Shown here: one piece after another, positions 1 through 10,990 of the stretch
Numbering within the stretch: the stretch's first letter is position 1
How the letters are laid out: every line of letters starts with the position of its first letter
Assembly (NCBI RefSeq): GCF_020177265.1
Contig: NZ_JAIVMC010000001.1
Span: 62,001-126,000, forward strand
Origin: Pseudooceanicola marinus
Lineage (GTDB): Bacteria > Pseudomonadota > Alphaproteobacteria > Rhodobacterales > Rhodobacteraceae
Length of the DNA: 64,000 nt
Reading direction: 5' to 3'
Translations under genes and position numbers: made by a program
Notes under the pieces: model-generated
Database searches by the model: none
The model's input: the letters and a program-made list of their open reading frames with translations, nothing else
What the model was told of the DNA's origin: nothing

Positions 1-471
1 GTGGCCACGGGCAGCCAGCCAGTCGCGGGCGATGGCGATGGCGTCGGGGATGCGCGCGGCGGTGGCAGGGCGCAGGCCGCCGCCGTAATCCTCCAGCTCG
101 ACCGGCTGGCAGCCGATCAGCACGATTTCGGCCGGGCAGCAGCCCATGAGCTGCGCTGTGGCGATCACGTCCTGGAACCCGGTCTGGTGCAGCGACATCT
201 TCTTGGCGCCCATGAAGGCGGGCACCTCCTCGCCTTCGACGACCTTCATCGTGCCTGGCGCCAGGCCGTAGTCGACCGCGTCGAAGACGACCATGGCGTC
301 GACCTCTTCGAGGAAGGGCAGCAGGTATAGGCCTTGCGTGCCGCCGTCGAGGATCTGCACCTCGGGCCCGTAGGACAGCGTGCGGGCAAGTTCTTCGACG
401 CAGCGCACGCCAAATCCTTCATCCGCCCAGAGCACGTTGCCGATGCCGAGGATCAGGGCCTTGCCTGTCAT
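1..471 (-). CDS. hupD: Hydrogenase maturation protease HupD (3' end cut by window)
   Basis: Endopeptidase that trims the C-terminus of the hydrogenase large subunit after nickel insertion. The 157 visible residues start with the family motif GIGNVLWADEGFG. Glu18, Asp64 and His95 (in SLHQTGF) match the nickel-recognising residues of HybD-type proteases. The ATG at 471 is the first in frame. The gene runs off the left edge; about 40 residues would be missing from a family-length protein of about 195. It follows hupC on the same strand after a 281-base gap that holds a terminator-like hairpin, so it may have its own promoter. Its expected substrate is HupL in this cluster. Confidence 0.93.
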   Translation of the reverse strand, partial: MTGKALILGIGNVLWADEGFGVRCVEELARTLSYGPEVQILDGGTQGLYLLPFLEEVDAMVVFDAVDYGLAPGTMKVVEGEEVPAFMGAKKMSLHQTGFQDVIATAQLMGCCPAEIVLIGCQPVELEDYGGGLRPATAARIPDAIAIARDWLAARGH

Positions 472-701
472 GTGATGCGCCTCCGCTGGTCTTCGACGGG
501 GCTCCTCTTCCCCGTGGGTGTGGGCCAATCTAGGCCTGGTGCGACCATCTGGACAGGGAAATGCCGGTCCAGACGCGAAGGAGTTAAGGGTCTGAAAGTA
601 TTTGTTAAATATTCCTTTTCGCACTTCTGGCCGCTGTCAAAAGTGGTCACGAACTTTCCACTTTGTATCTCAAGCGAAAAGTGCAATATGCCAACGAAAA
701 T

Positions 702-723
702 GGCGGCCCCCGCAGGGACCGCC
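702..723 (-). terminator. Terminator-like hairpin after hupC
   Basis: An 8-bp GC-rich stem (702-709 with 716-723, one G-U pair on the minus strand) with a 6-base loop is followed on the minus strand by ATTTTCG. It lies 30 bases past the hupC stop. It could end the hupSLC transcript or reduce read-through into hupD. Confidence 0.5.
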
Positions 724-752
724 ATCCTCTTTCCACCCGACTCGCGAAACGG

Positions 753-1523
753 TCACTCCGGTGCGTCGTCCTTGAAGGTGCGGTGGCCCGAGATCATGGT
801 CGAGACCATGGACTGACGCGACATGATGTCTTCGCGGATGGCCGCGTAGATGTGGATCATCATGAAGACCAGGATCGCGTACATGCCCAGATGATGCAGC
901 GAATGCAGGACCTGGCTGTTGCCGATCCAGTCGCGCAGCGGCCCGAAGATCGCGTCGAGCCAGCTGCCCTGGCCGACCCCTTCGGCATAAAGGGCGAAGC
1001 CCGTCACGATCATGAAGGTCAGGCCCACGGTCATGAAGAAGAACATGGCGATCTGCGCCAGCGGGTTGTGCCCGATGTACTTCTTCGGGGTCTTCTCGAT
1101 GAAGGCGTACCACTTCATCTCGTGCCAGATCTCCTGCCACCAGCTCTTGCGGGCCAGGGGCAGGTAGAACATCTGCCGTGCATGGTGATTGCCGACGAAG
1201 GCCCAGTAGATGCGCCCGAAGAAGCCTACGGTCATGATCATTCCGGCGGCGAAATGGGCAAAGCGGATGTAGCCGAAGACGAACTGGTGTGTCGCCTCGC
1301 CGATCTGCATCGAAGGCGGTGGCGAGCCGATGAACCAGCCGGTGACGATCAGCACCAGGATGGCGGCGGCGTTGATCCAGTGCCACAGGCGCACCGGCCA
1401 TTCGTAGACGTAGATCGAGGTCTGGCGGGTGACGTGGTGCTGGCCCGTGTGACCGGCGTCGGCGGTGCCGAGGGGCGGGCGGCCTCCCGCAGGCTGCCCG
1501 GAAGAGCCTGCCGCGCCGGTCAT
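753..1523 (-). CDS. hupC: Ni/Fe-hydrogenase b-type cytochrome subunit HupC
   Basis: Membrane di-haem cytochrome b that anchors HupSL and passes H2-derived electrons to the quinone pool. The 256-residue protein has four hydrophobic segments (about residues 48-66, 88-109, 157-180 and 204-228). His residues sit in or near them: WHWINA in the first, HFAAG in the second, and HSLHHLG with MMIHIY in the last, fitting bis-His haem ligation. The N-terminus is extended by about 33 Gly/Pro-rich residues; a GTG inside it (VTRQTSIYVYEWPVR) could be the true start. The listed ATG overlaps the stop of the small upstream gene by four bases (ATGA), which favours coupling and the long start. Confidence 0.95.
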   Translation of the reverse strand: MTGAAGSSGQPAGGRPPLGTADAGHTGQHHVTRQTSIYVYEWPVRLWHWINAAAILVLIVTGWFIGSPPPSMQIGEATHQFVFGYIRFAHFAAGMIMTVGFFGRIYWAFVGNHHARQMFYLPLARKSWWQEIWHEMKWYAFIEKTPKKYIGHNPLAQIAMFFFMTVGLTFMIVTGFALYAEGVGQGSWLDAIFGPLRDWIGNSQVLHSLHHLGMYAILVFMMIHIYAAIREDIMSRQSMVSTMISGHRTFKDDAPE

Positions 1524-1699
1524 TTCCGCGCCCTCCGCAGCACCAGCAGCGACACCACCGCGACGGCGGCCAGCACGAGCACGGGCCAGGCATGGGCCGC
1601 GGCGTGATCGGAGACCGGGCCGTGCAGCCCGTGGGCCAGGGCCACCCCGGGCAGGGGGACCAGGGCGCCTGCGGCGGTCAGGATTGCAAGACGTGTCAT
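1520..1699 (-). CDS. Small His-rich membrane protein inside the hup operon (59 aa)
   Basis: I do not recognise this family. The protein has a signal-like N-terminus ending near GVALAHG, a short hydrophilic stretch with five His residues (HGLHGPVSDHAAAH), then one transmembrane helix (WPVLVLAAVAVVSLLVL) and a basic tail RRARK. The predicted topology puts the His-rich part in the periplasm if the first segment is cleaved. A strong Shine-Dalgarno (GGAGG, 9 bases before the ATG) and the ATGA overlap with hupC support translation. It lies between hupL (15-base gap) and hupC, so it is co-transcribed with the enzyme subunits. An assembly or metal/haem-related role is inference only. Confidence 0.75.
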   Translation of the reverse strand: MTRLAILTAAGALVPLPGVALAHGLHGPVSDHAAAHAWPVLVLAAVAVVSLLVLRRARK

Positions 1700-1713
1700 G
1701 TGCTGTTCCTCCC

Positions 1714-3507
1714 TCAGCGAACCTTGACTTCGGTCAGTTCGTCGCCGTCGGGCGACATCACGTGGGTCGAGCAGGCCAGGCAGGGATCGAAGCTGTGCAG
1801 GGTGCGCAGGATCTCCACCGGTTCCTCGGGGCGTTCCATGGGCGTGTTCATCAGGCTGGCCTCGAAGGCACCGATGTTGCCCTGAACGTCGCGGGGGCTG
1901 CCGTTCCAGGTGGTGGGCACGACGCATTGGTAGTTCTCGATGCGCCCGTCCTTGATGCGGATCCAGTGGCCAAGCGCGCCGCGCGGCGCCTCGGTCATGC
2001 CCACGCCCTTGGCCTCTGCGGGCCAGGTGGAGGGATCCCATTTCTCGATGTTGGCCGTCGTCTCGTCGCCGTTCTTGATGTTCTGCACCAGCTTGTCGAA
2101 GAAGTGGCGCTGCAGACGGCCGCAGTATTCGGATTCCAGCGCCCGTGCGGCGGTACGCCCCAGGGTGGAGAAGATGGCGTCGAACGGTAGGTCCATGTCG
2201 CGCAGAAGCCCGTCGACCTGGTCCTTGATGTCCTCGTGCCCCTGGGCATAGCCGATGATGTAGCGCGCCAGCGGGCCCACCTCCATCGCGTGGCCGCGCC
2301 AGCGCGGCGCCTTGATCCAGGAATATTTCGCCGCCTCGTCCAGCTCCTCGATATTGGTGCGGGTGCCCTTGGCATTGGGGCCCAACTCGTACTGCGCCTC
2401 GGTCACCCCGTCCCACGGGTGCAGGCCCCGGCCCGGCTCGCCATAGGTGTACCAGGAATGGTCAACGAATTCCTGCACCTGTTCGGGGTCGCGCGGATCG
2501 ACGTCCAGCACCTCGTTCAGGTTGCCGTTGATGATCGCGCCGCGCGGCAGATGCAGCTGTTCGGGCGAGAAATCGTTGGGGTGCTCGGGGATGTCGCCAT
2601 AGGCCAGGCAGGCCTGCGAGGACAGCCCGCCGCCGTAGAGCCAGTTGCGGTAGAAACCGCCGATGGCCTTCACGTCGGGGATGTAGACGTTGCGGTTGAA
2701 TTCCTGCGTCTTGTCGATGATCGACGACACCAGGTTCAGCCGTTCCATGTTGATCGCGCCGACCGCGCCGGTGGAATGGACGTTGATCGGGCAGGGCACG
2801 CCACCCACCAGCCAGTTGGGATGGGGGTTCTTGCCGCCGAAGATCGTGTGGATCTTCACGATCTCCTTCTGAAGATCGAGCGCCTCGAGATAATGCGTCG
2901 TTGCCATCAGGTCCGCCTCGGGCGGCAGCTTGTAGGCCGGGTTGTCCCAGTAGCCATTCTTGAACAGGCCCAGCTGACCGCTTTCGACGAACTTCTTCAG
3001 CCGGTTCTGCACGTCGCGGAAATAGCCCGGGCTGGACAGCGGATGGTTCGGCCCCACGGTCTGCTGCAACTCGGAGGTGGCGCGGGGATCGGCGCGCAGG
3101 GCGTTGATCGGGTTCACCCAGTCCAGCGCGTGCAGGTGGTAGAAGTGGACGACGTGGTCGTGGATTTCCAGCGCCAGCTGCATCATGTTGCGGATCGAGT
3201 TGGCGTTGTCGGGGATCTGGATGCCAAGGGCATCCTCGACCGCGCGCACCGAGGTCAGCGCGTGGGTGCCGGTGCAGACACCGCAGATCCGTTCGGTGAA
3301 GGCCCAGGCGTCGCGCGGATCGCGGCCCTTCAGGATCACCTCCAGCCCGCGCCACATTGTGCCGGTGGAAACGGCGTTGCGGATGACCCCCTCGTCATCC
3401 ACGTTCACTTCGCAGCGCATGTGCCCCTCGATGCGGGTCACCGGGTCGACGACGATGCGGCGACCGGAATTGTCGAGCGAAAAGCCGTTGGGCGTGTCGA
3501 GAACCAT
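1714..3507 (-). CDS. hupL: Uptake [NiFe]-hydrogenase large subunit HupL
   Basis: Catalytic subunit that oxidises H2 at the NiFe(CN)2CO site, on the periplasmic face of the membrane. At 597 residues it is full length. The N-terminal nickel motif is RICGVC (Cys75, Cys78) and the C-terminal motif is DPCLACSTH (Cys576, Cys579, His582). Fifteen residues follow His582 ([15 protein letters not shown]); these form the peptide removed by HupD. There is no own signal peptide: it is exported with HupS. The ATG at 3507 lies three bases after the hupS stop, which indicates tight coupling. Confidence 0.98.
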   Translation of the reverse strand: MVLDTPNGFSLDNSGRRIVVDPVTRIEGHMRCEVNVDDEGVIRNAVSTGTMWRGLEVILKGRDPRDAWAFTERICGVCTGTHALTSVRAVEDALGIQIPDNANSIRNMMQLALEIHDHVVHFYHLHALDWVNPINALRADPRATSELQQTVGPNHPLSSPGYFRDVQNRLKKFVESGQLGLFKNGYWDNPAYKLPPEADLMATTHYLEALDLQKEIVKIHTIFGGKNPHPNWLVGGVPCPINVHSTGAVGAINMERLNLVSSIIDKTQEFNRNVYIPDVKAIGGFYRNWLYGGGLSSQACLAYGDIPEHPNDFSPEQLHLPRGAIINGNLNEVLDVDPRDPEQVQEFVDHSWYTYGEPGRGLHPWDGVTEAQYELGPNAKGTRTNIEELDEAAKYSWIKAPRWRGHAMEVGPLARYIIGYAQGHEDIKDQVDGLLRDMDLPFDAIFSTLGRTAARALESEYCGRLQRHFFDKLVQNIKNGDETTANIEKWDPSTWPAEAKGVGMTEAPRGALGHWIRIKDGRIENYQCVVPTTWNGSPRDVQGNIGAFEASLMNTPMERPEEPVEILRTLHSFDPCLACSTHVMSPDGDELTEVKVR

Positions 3508-3510
3508 GGC

Positions 3511-4605
3511 TTACACCTCCTCCTTGGACCGGGTGTCCTGTGTCTTGCGTTGGGCCGATTTCAGCGCCGAGACGGCGGCGTGCAGGGCGATGCCCCCGCC
3601 GACGACACCGGCAGCGGCCAGGCCCACCTTGTCGGCGTTCGCCTCCACCCCGAACTGGGTCAGGTCGGTGACGCGGTTGTAGAAACTGCCCTGGTCCCAG
3701 AACCCGTCCTCGGAACAGCCGATGCAGCCATGGCCCGACTGGATGGGGAAGCTGGTGCCCTCGTTCCAGCGCACGGTGGAACAGGCGTTGTAGGTGGTCG
3801 GACCCTTGCAGCCCATCTTGTAGAGGCAATAGCCCTTGCGCGCGTTCTCGTCGTCCCAGTGTTCGACGAACTGACCGGCGTCGAAATGCGGACGGCGGTA
3901 GCACTTGTCGTGGATCCGCTGGCCGTAGAACATCGCCGGGCGGCCCTGACGGTCCAGCTCCGGCAGGCGGTCGAAGGTCAGCATGTAGGTGATGACGCCG
4001 GTCATCACCTCGGCGATCGGCGGACAGCCCGGCACCTTGATGATCGGCTTGTCGGTGATGACCTTGTGCACCGGCGTGGCGCGCGTCGGGTTCGGTTTCG
4101 CTGCCTGGACGCAGCCGTAGCTGGCGCAGGCGCCCCAGCTGATGATCGCCTTGGCGTCCTTCGCGGCATGGCGCAGCTGTTCGACGAAGGGTTTGCCGCC
4201 GACGATGCAGAACATGCCGTCCTCGTCCAAGGGCGGGTTGCCCTCCACGGCCAGGATGTAGTTGCCCTTGTACTTCTGGATGGTGTCTTCCAGCGCCGCT
4301 TCAGCCTGATGCCCGGCGGCGGCCATCAGCGTGTCGTCATAGTCGAGGCTGATCATCGACAGCACCACATCCTTGGCCAGCGGGTGCGCGCTGCGGATGA
4401 AGCTTTCCGAGCAGCAGGTGCATTCCAGCCCGTGCACCCAGATGACGGGCGTGCGCGGCTTCGTCTCCATCGCATGGGCTATCTTGGGCACGAAACTGGG
4501 GCCCAGTCCCAGGGCGGCTGCGGTCAGCGAGCAGTACTTCATGAAGCTGCGGCGGGTGATCCCCTGCCGGCGCATCACGTCGTAGAAGGTCTCGATCTGT
4601 GTCAC
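3511..4605 (-). CDS. hupS: Uptake [NiFe]-hydrogenase small subunit HupS (Tat-exported)
   Basis: Iron-sulfur subunit that carries electrons from HupL to HupC. The 364-residue protein has a twin-arginine signal (TRRSFMK, Arg18-Arg19) with likely cleavage after KIAHA near residue 45. The proximal cluster motif is ECTCC (Cys62, 64, 65), and medial/distal cluster cysteines lie in [15 protein letters not shown] and [10 protein letters not shown]-terminal hydrophobic segment (about 322-345) is the membrane anchor. The start is GTG, chosen because GGAGGAG lies 8 bases upstream and the Tat motif sits at the expected distance. It is first in the structural operon hupS-hupL-small gene-hupC. Confidence 0.98.
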   Translation of the reverse strand: MTQIETFYDVMRRQGITRRSFMKYCSLTAAALGLGPSFVPKIAHAMETKPRTPVIWVHGLECTCCSESFIRSAHPLAKDVVLSMISLDYDDTLMAAAGHQAEAALEDTIQKYKGNYILAVEGNPPLDEDGMFCIVGGKPFVEQLRHAAKDAKAIISWGACASYGCVQAAKPNPTRATPVHKVITDKPIIKVPGCPPIAEVMTGVITYMLTFDRLPELDRQGRPAMFYGQRIHDKCYRRPHFDAGQFVEHWDDENARKGYCLYKMGCKGPTTYNACSTVRWNEGTSFPIQSGHGCIGCSEDGFWDQGSFYNRVTDLTQFGVEANADKVGLAAAGVVGGGIALHAAVSALKSAQRKTQDTRSKEEV

Positions 4606-4796
4606 GTGGCGTCTCCTCCGGTCCTTTGGAACGGGCGGGGCACCGCCCGGAGTGGATCCGTTTTCGCGCGTATGCCGGCGTATGCGGAGGAGAAAGTGGA
4701 GCCCGGGGGGTCACCTTTTTATCGACATATTCTCAATGGATTAGCGTGATTTTCCGCGCTGCGGCGCCCGGTTTCTGCGGGAGCGGCGCTTCCGGG
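4606..4796 (-). promoter_or_regulatory. hupS leader and probable promoter region
   Basis: This gap of 191 bases between the hypF stop and the hupS start is the only space for the structural-operon promoter. It holds an AT-rich patch around 4715-4755 and, nearer the start, a GGGCGG/CCGCCC hairpin (4633-4638 with 4643-4648). In Rhodobacter capsulatus the hupS promoter is driven by HupR and IHF; I see no site here that I can assign to either with confidence. Confidence 0.4.
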
Positions 4797-7097
4797 CTAC
4801 CAGGTGATCCGGTCAGGGTCTTTCCAGTCGGTCCCGCGCCGGGCCAAGGCGATGACCGCCTGACCCAGGGCCAGGCCGCCGTCCCCCGCCGGCACCCGGG
4901 CGTGGTGCAGAACCCGCAGGTCGGAGAGCGCCTCGGCGATCATCTCCGTCAGCAGGGCGTTCTGGAAACAGCCCCCCGACAGGGCCACGGCGCGGGCCTC
5001 TCCGCGTGCCACCAGGGCGCGGGCCGGGCGGGCGAAGCTGGCCGCGATCCACAGGTGCACGCCCCGCGCCAGCGCCGCCTCGGAGGTACCGCGTGCTAAC
5101 CCCTCGATCAGCCCGTGGAACAGCGGCGCGGGGTCCAGCGTGCCGGCGTCGGTGATCTCTGCCAGGTCCCAACGGGGCGTCTCGACATCGCGGGCGCGGC
5201 CCGCCAGGGCCTCCAGCCGCATCGCGGCCTCGCCTTCGTAGCCCTGCGCGTCCGGGCAGATTCCCAGGCAGGCCGCCGCCGCGTCAAATAGGCGCCCGAC
5301 AGAGGAGGAGAGCGGCGCGTTCATGCCGGAGCTGGCGGCCTGGCGCAGCAGGGCGCGCGGCGCATCCGGGAACAGCCGGTCGGCCGCCGAGCCGAGGCCT
5401 GCCGCGTCGAGGCGCATCAGCGCGTTGCGCCAGGGTTCCGCCTGCGCTCGGTCCCCGCCAGGTAGCGGCGCCGGGGCCAGCGCCGCGGCACGACGTGCAC
5501 CGGCGTAGCCGCCCAGAAGGATCTCGCCCCCCCAGATCGTGCCATCGTCGCCCAGGCCCAGCCCGTCGAGGATAATGCCGGCCACGGGCCCGTCCTCCGC
5601 CCCCCAGCCTGCCTCGGCCATGCAGGCGGCCATGTGGGCGTGGTGGTGCTGAACCCGGACCAGCGGTAGGCCGGCGGCCCGGGCGCGTTCGGCCCCGTGT
5701 TGCGAGGCACGGAAGTCGGGGTGCCGGTCCACCGCCACCGCCTCCGGCGCGTGATCGAACAGCCCGGCATAGTCGCCATCGGCCTGCTGGAAGGCCTGCC
5801 AGGTCAGCGGCGCGTCCAACTCTCCCAAGTGATGCGACAGCAGCGCGCGGCCTGATTTCACCAGGCAGATCGCCGATTTCATCTGTCCGCCACAGGCCAG
5901 AACCTGGCCGTCCGGCAGGCCGGGGGGCAGGGGCAGGGTGCCGGGCACCGACCCGCGCCCGCGACGCAGCACGACGGGGCCGCGCGGGCTCATCCGCTCC
6001 ACCTGGTCGTCGAGGCGGCGGGCGATCGCGCGGTCATGCTGCACGAAGGCCTCGGCGATCCCGCCCAGGGTGGCGCGGGCCTCGTCGTTGCCGATGGCCT
6101 GCGGCTCGCCCGAGAGGTTGCCGGAGGTCATCACCAGCGGGCGCGCCATGGCGTCGGACAGCAGGTGGTGCAGCGGCGTGGCGGGCAGCATCCAGCCCAG
6201 CTCGTCCAGCCCCGGCGCCAGGCTGTCGGGCAGGGGCATTCCCGCGCGGGGCAGCAGCAGGATCGGGGCGGCGGGGTCCGCCAGCCGGGTGGCGGCGGCG
6301 TCGGACACTGTCGCGTGACGCCGGATCAGCGCCAGCGGCGCCATCAGGGCCAGCGGTTTGGTCGGCCGGTGCTTGCGCGCGCGCAGACGCTGGATGGCCG
6401 CGGCGTTGGTGGCGTCGCAGCACAGGTGGTAGCCGCCCAACCCCTTGATCGCCAGGACCTCCCCCGCGCGCAGCCGGTCCGCGGCCAGCGCGATCGCCTC
6501 ACCCGGCACCTCGGCCCCGTCGCGGGTGGCCAGCCAGGCGCGCGGGCCGCAGGCGGGGCAGGCCACGGGCTGGGCGTGAAAGCGGCGGTCTGCCGGATCC
6601 ACGTACTCCGCCCGGCAGGCGGGACAGAGCGCGAAGGGGGCCATTGTGGTCTGCGCCCGGTCATAGGGCAGGCCGGTGACGATGGTGAACCGCGGCCCGC
6701 AGTTGGTGCAGTTGGTGAAGGCATAACCGGCGCGGCGCCCTGTGCCCCGGATCTCCGCCAGGCAATCGGGGCAGGTGGCGGCGTCGGGTGTCACTCGGGT
6801 TTCGGCGCCCGGCCCGCCGGAGGCGCGGATCTCGAACCCCGGGCCGGGGTCGGAGCTATTGTCGAAGCGATGCGGCGTGACCTCGATCGCCTCGATCCGC
6901 GCCAGGGGCGGGGCGTCGGCCTGAAGGGCGGCGGCGAAGTCACCGGCCCGGGGGCCGGCCACCGCGATCAGCACCCCTTCGGCATCGTTCAGGACCCAGC
7001 CGCGCAGGCCCATGCGTCGGGCCAGCTGCCAGCAATGGGGGCGAAAACCGACCCCCTGCACCTGGCCGCGTACGCGAAGAAGATAGCCCTGGTCCAT
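4797..7097 (-). CDS. hypF: Carbamoyltransferase HypF
   Basis: Makes the thiocarbamate on HypE from carbamoyl phosphate, the source of the CN ligands of the NiFe site. The 766-residue cytoplasmic protein has all four family domains in order: acylphosphatase (VQGVGFRP at 13-20), two CxxC zinc-finger pairs (Cys109/112 with 130/133, Cys158/161 with 180/183), a YrdC-like domain (about 200-380) and a Kae1-like domain with the HHHAHMAA metal motif. The ATG at 7097 was chosen because the acylphosphatase domain starts immediately after it; the frame stays open further upstream only as a shadow of hupV. It starts 16 bases after the hupV stop. Confidence 0.97.
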   Translation of the reverse strand: MDQGYLLRVRGQVQGVGFRPHCWQLARRMGLRGWVLNDAEGVLIAVAGPRAGDFAAALQADAPPLARIEAIEVTPHRFDNSSDPGPGFEIRASGGPGAETRVTPDAATCPDCLAEIRGTGRRAGYAFTNCTNCGPRFTIVTGLPYDRAQTTMAPFALCPACRAEYVDPADRRFHAQPVACPACGPRAWLATRDGAEVPGEAIALAADRLRAGEVLAIKGLGGYHLCCDATNAAAIQRLRARKHRPTKPLALMAPLALIRRHATVSDAAATRLADPAAPILLLPRAGMPLPDSLAPGLDELGWMLPATPLHHLLSDAMARPLVMTSGNLSGEPQAIGNDEARATLGGIAEAFVQHDRAIARRLDDQVERMSPRGPVVLRRGRGSVPGTLPLPPGLPDGQVLACGGQMKSAICLVKSGRALLSHHLGELDAPLTWQAFQQADGDYAGLFDHAPEAVAVDRHPDFRASQHGAERARAAGLPLVRVQHHHAHMAACMAEAGWGAEDGPVAGIILDGLGLGDDGTIWGGEILLGGYAGARRAAALAPAPLPGGDRAQAEPWRNALMRLDAAGLGSAADRLFPDAPRALLRQAASSGMNAPLSSSVGRLFDAAAACLGICPDAQGYEGEAAMRLEALAGRARDVETPRWDLAEITDAGTLDPAPLFHGLIEGLARGTSEAALARGVHLWIAASFARPARALVARGEARAVALSGGCFQNALLTEMIAEALSDLRVLHHARVPAGDGGLALGQAVIALARRGTDWKDPDRITW

Positions 7098-7113
7098 CGT
7101 TGTCCCCGGTCCG

Positions 7114-8544
7114 TCAGTGCACGGTGCAGACCATGCAGGGATCGAAACTGCGCACGATATGCTGCACCGACAGGGGCGTGTCCTCCTCGGCGCCCACGGG
7201 GGCACCGACCAGCGCGGCCTCGACCGGGCCCGGGGTGCCCGCGGCATCGCGGGGGGAGAAGTTCCAGGTGGTCGGCGCGATGATCTGGTAGGAGGCGATG
7301 CGCCCGTTTTCGACCCGGAGCCAATGGCCCAGGGCGCCGCGCGCGGCTTCCAGCAGACCGGTGCCGGTGCCCTCGCGCAGGGTCGGGGCCGGATCCATGA
7401 AGCGGGCGTCGGGATCCAGGTCGCGGGCCAGTTCCTCCAGCAGGATCTGGGTGCGCGCGATCTCCAGCAGGCGGCCGGCGATGCGGGCACGCACGCCGCC
7501 TTCTGCCGCCAGGGCGCGCGCCAGCGGATGGCCGTCCACGATCTGCCGGGCCAGGGCGCCCACCTCCACGGTGCGGCCGCCCAGGCGCGGGGCCTTGCAC
7601 CAGGAATAGGCCGTCTCGCGCATGTCCTCGTCCGGTTCGGTCCGCCCGGCCTGGGGGTGGGCCGTCTCGCCCAGCATCCAGGCATGGGACAGGTCCTCGG
7701 CGATCTGCGCCGGATCGAAGGGGGACAGAGCGCCGTCCTCCCAGACCCCGGCCGCCAGGGCGCGCCCCTCGGCCAGCGGGTAGGCGCCGGCTGAGAGGTA
7801 GCGCCCGGGGCCACGGCCCGCTTGCGCCAGCCCCAGGTCGGCGGCGATGCGCAGGAAGAGGCCGGCATCGCCTGCCTCCCAGCTTTCCAGCGACGCGATG
7901 TCGTCAAGTGCTGCGAAGGCCTCCGGTGCGCCGCCCAGAAGCACCTCTTCGAGGTAGCGGCGGTGGCCACGCAGGACCGACAGGATGCGGATGCGATCGC
8001 GGGCATCGGGGGCGCGGGTCACGCCGCCCGGCTGGATGGCCAGCGTATGCGGCCACTTGCCCCCGAGAGTCCCCGCGATATGGAAAAGCTGCGCGCGCGC
8101 CTCGGCGGCGCGGCGCACGGCGCTGCCCTGCTGGGCGGTGAACCGCTCCACCGCCGCTGCATGCCAGGCCCGGCCGGCATAGGCGGGGCGGGCAAAGTCG
8201 GGCATGAAGAACAGGTTGAAGTGGGTCACGTGGTCGGCCAGGTTTTCCACCGCATGCAGGATCGCGGCGGCGCGGGCGCCCTGGGGCGGCATCTGCACGC
8301 CGCCTGCATCGGCCAGCGCGAAGGCCGCCGCCGCCGACTGGCTGACCGAACAGATGCCGCAGATCCGCGGCGTGATCGTCAGCGCGTCGCGCGGGTCCTT
8401 GCCCTGCAGCATCATCTCGAAGCCACGAAACAGCGGCGAATTGGCCCGGGCTGCCGCCACATGGCCGTCGCGGATGTCCAGCTGGATCTCCAGGTCGCCC
8501 TCGACCCGGTTGAAGGGGCCGACCAGCAGTTGTCTTTCGCTCAC
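7114..8544 (-). CDS. hupV: H2-sensing regulatory hydrogenase large subunit HupV
   Basis: Large subunit of the cytosolic H2 sensor HupUV (HoxBC type). The 476-residue protein carries RICGICS near the N-terminus and DPCMVCTVH at the very end. Translation stops right at the His, so there is no cleavable C-terminal peptide, a known trait of regulatory hydrogenases, which are not processed by HupD-type proteases. The start is GTG at 8544, overlapping the hupU stop (GTGA) and giving the natural N-terminus SERQLLVGPFNRVEGD. The frame is open further upstream, but only as a shadow of hupU. Confidence 0.96.
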   Translation of the reverse strand: MSERQLLVGPFNRVEGDLEIQLDIRDGHVAAARANSPLFRGFEMMLQGKDPRDALTITPRICGICSVSQSAAAAFALADAGGVQMPPQGARAAAILHAVENLADHVTHFNLFFMPDFARPAYAGRAWHAAAVERFTAQQGSAVRRAAEARAQLFHIAGTLGGKWPHTLAIQPGGVTRAPDARDRIRILSVLRGHRRYLEEVLLGGAPEAFAALDDIASLESWEAGDAGLFLRIAADLGLAQAGRGPGRYLSAGAYPLAEGRALAAGVWEDGALSPFDPAQIAEDLSHAWMLGETAHPQAGRTEPDEDMRETAYSWCKAPRLGGRTVEVGALARQIVDGHPLARALAAEGGVRARIAGRLLEIARTQILLEELARDLDPDARFMDPAPTLREGTGTGLLEAARGALGHWLRVENGRIASYQIIAPTTWNFSPRDAAGTPGPVEAALVGAPVGAEEDTPLSVQHIVRSFDPCMVCTVH

Positions 8545-9526
8545 TTGCGCGTGTCTCCTCCCGGCGGGATGCGGATGCGATCCGAATGGGCGTTGGTGTC
8601 GATCCGCCGGGGCGTGGCCGCCTTGGACAGCGAGGCCAGGGCCATGAACCAGGCCTTCGGCATGTCCGAGGGCAGGCCGACGGGGATCCCGGCGATGGTC
8701 GGCGTTTCGGTGAAGGGGTGGCGCGGTTCCTCGAACTCGGGCGCGGTGCAGTTGATGCAGGGATAGTTGCCCCGGGTGCAGGAGCCGGAGCCGTTCCAGG
8801 GCCGGATGTTGCAATCGCCATGCGCCTGGGTGCCGACGCAGCCCAGATGTTCCATCATGCAGCCGATCTCGGACAGTTCGCGGGCGCTGGCCTTGTATTC
8901 GTAGAACTCGTTCTTGGTGCAGCCGTGGTGCACCAGGTGGTCGGCGAAGAAGCGGGGACGGCCGAGCGGGTCGAGGTCCTCCGCGCCCAGCCGGTCGTCG
9001 GCCAGCAGCAGCAGGGTTTCCGTGATCCAGTCGGGGTGCGTGGGGCAGCCCGCGATATTGATCACCGGCCGGCCCGACCGGGCGCGGAAATCGCCGGGCA
9101 GGGCGCCGCCCGGCAGCTTGCCGTCATAGGCCAGCCCGATGGCGCCCGCCGGGTTGCCCCCCGCAGAGGTGATGCCGCCGAAGGCCGCGCAGCTGCCCAC
9201 GGCCACCACGTCGCGCGCCAGTGGCGCCAGGGCACCGATCCAGTCCAGCATCGGGCGCCCGGTGCCCGCCAGCATGTGATAGCGCCCGGTGCCGCGTGGG
9301 CCGGTGACGACGGAACCCTCGACGCAAAGCACGTCGAGCGGGATCTCTCCGGCCTCCACGGCGGCCAGGATGCGGCGCACTTCGCCCCCGGTCTCCACCG
9401 ACAGCGAGGGGTGCCAGAGCGTCTCGATCCCCGCATCGGCGAGCAGTTCGAAGACATTGGGACCCTCGGCGCAGAGAAGCGACATGGTGCAGCCGCCGCA
9501 GCCGGCCGATTGCAGCCAGAGCATGT

Positions 9527-9530
<4 letters not shown>
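8541..9530 (-). CDS. hupU: H2-sensing regulatory hydrogenase small subunit HupU
   Basis: Iron-sulfur subunit of the HupUV sensor. The 329-residue protein starts directly with the cluster motif (QSAGCGGCT, Cys11 and Cys14) and has no Tat signal, unlike HupS, so the sensor stays in the cytoplasm. Further cluster cysteines lie in VGSCAAFGG, AGCPTHPD, HHGCTKNE and the region NYPCINCTAPEF. The ATG at 9530 overlaps the hupT stop (ATGA). It works with HupV to report H2 to HupT. Confidence 0.96.
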
Positions 9531-10846
<1,316 letters not shown>

Positions 10847-10922
10847 GCCGTCCCCGGTGGTCTTGCGCCAGTCTAGGCGAGCGGGGCACGGAAAGAAATG
10901 GCGGCGTTGACCGCCGGGTCTG

Positions 10923-10970
10923 AAGCGCCGGGCGCGCCTGGCGTTTGCGGGCCGCGCGCCACTGGCGCGC
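10923..10970 (-). terminator. Hairpins between eda and hupT
   Basis: A 7-bp perfect GC stem with a 3-base loop (10954-10960 with 10964-10970) is followed on the minus strand by weaker GC-rich complementary segments. No T run follows, so any termination of the edd-eda transcript here would need Rho or be partial. Confidence 0.3.
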
Positions 10971-10990
10971 TTGCCCCTTGCTGCGGATGC

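Noticed and set aside
671-695. Possible sigma-54 promoter (TTGGCA...TTGC) upstream of hupD on the minus strand
   Set aside because: The GG-to-GC spacing is 6 and not 10 bases, so it does not fit the -24/-12 rule.
2236-4749. Open frame of 837 codons on the plus strand across hupL and hupS
   Set aside because: Antisense shadow of hydrogenase genes; no recognisable domains and skewed composition.
7098-8006. N-terminal extension of hypF by about 300 residues
   Set aside because: This part of the frame lies inside hupV in another frame; the acylphosphatase domain starts at 7097.
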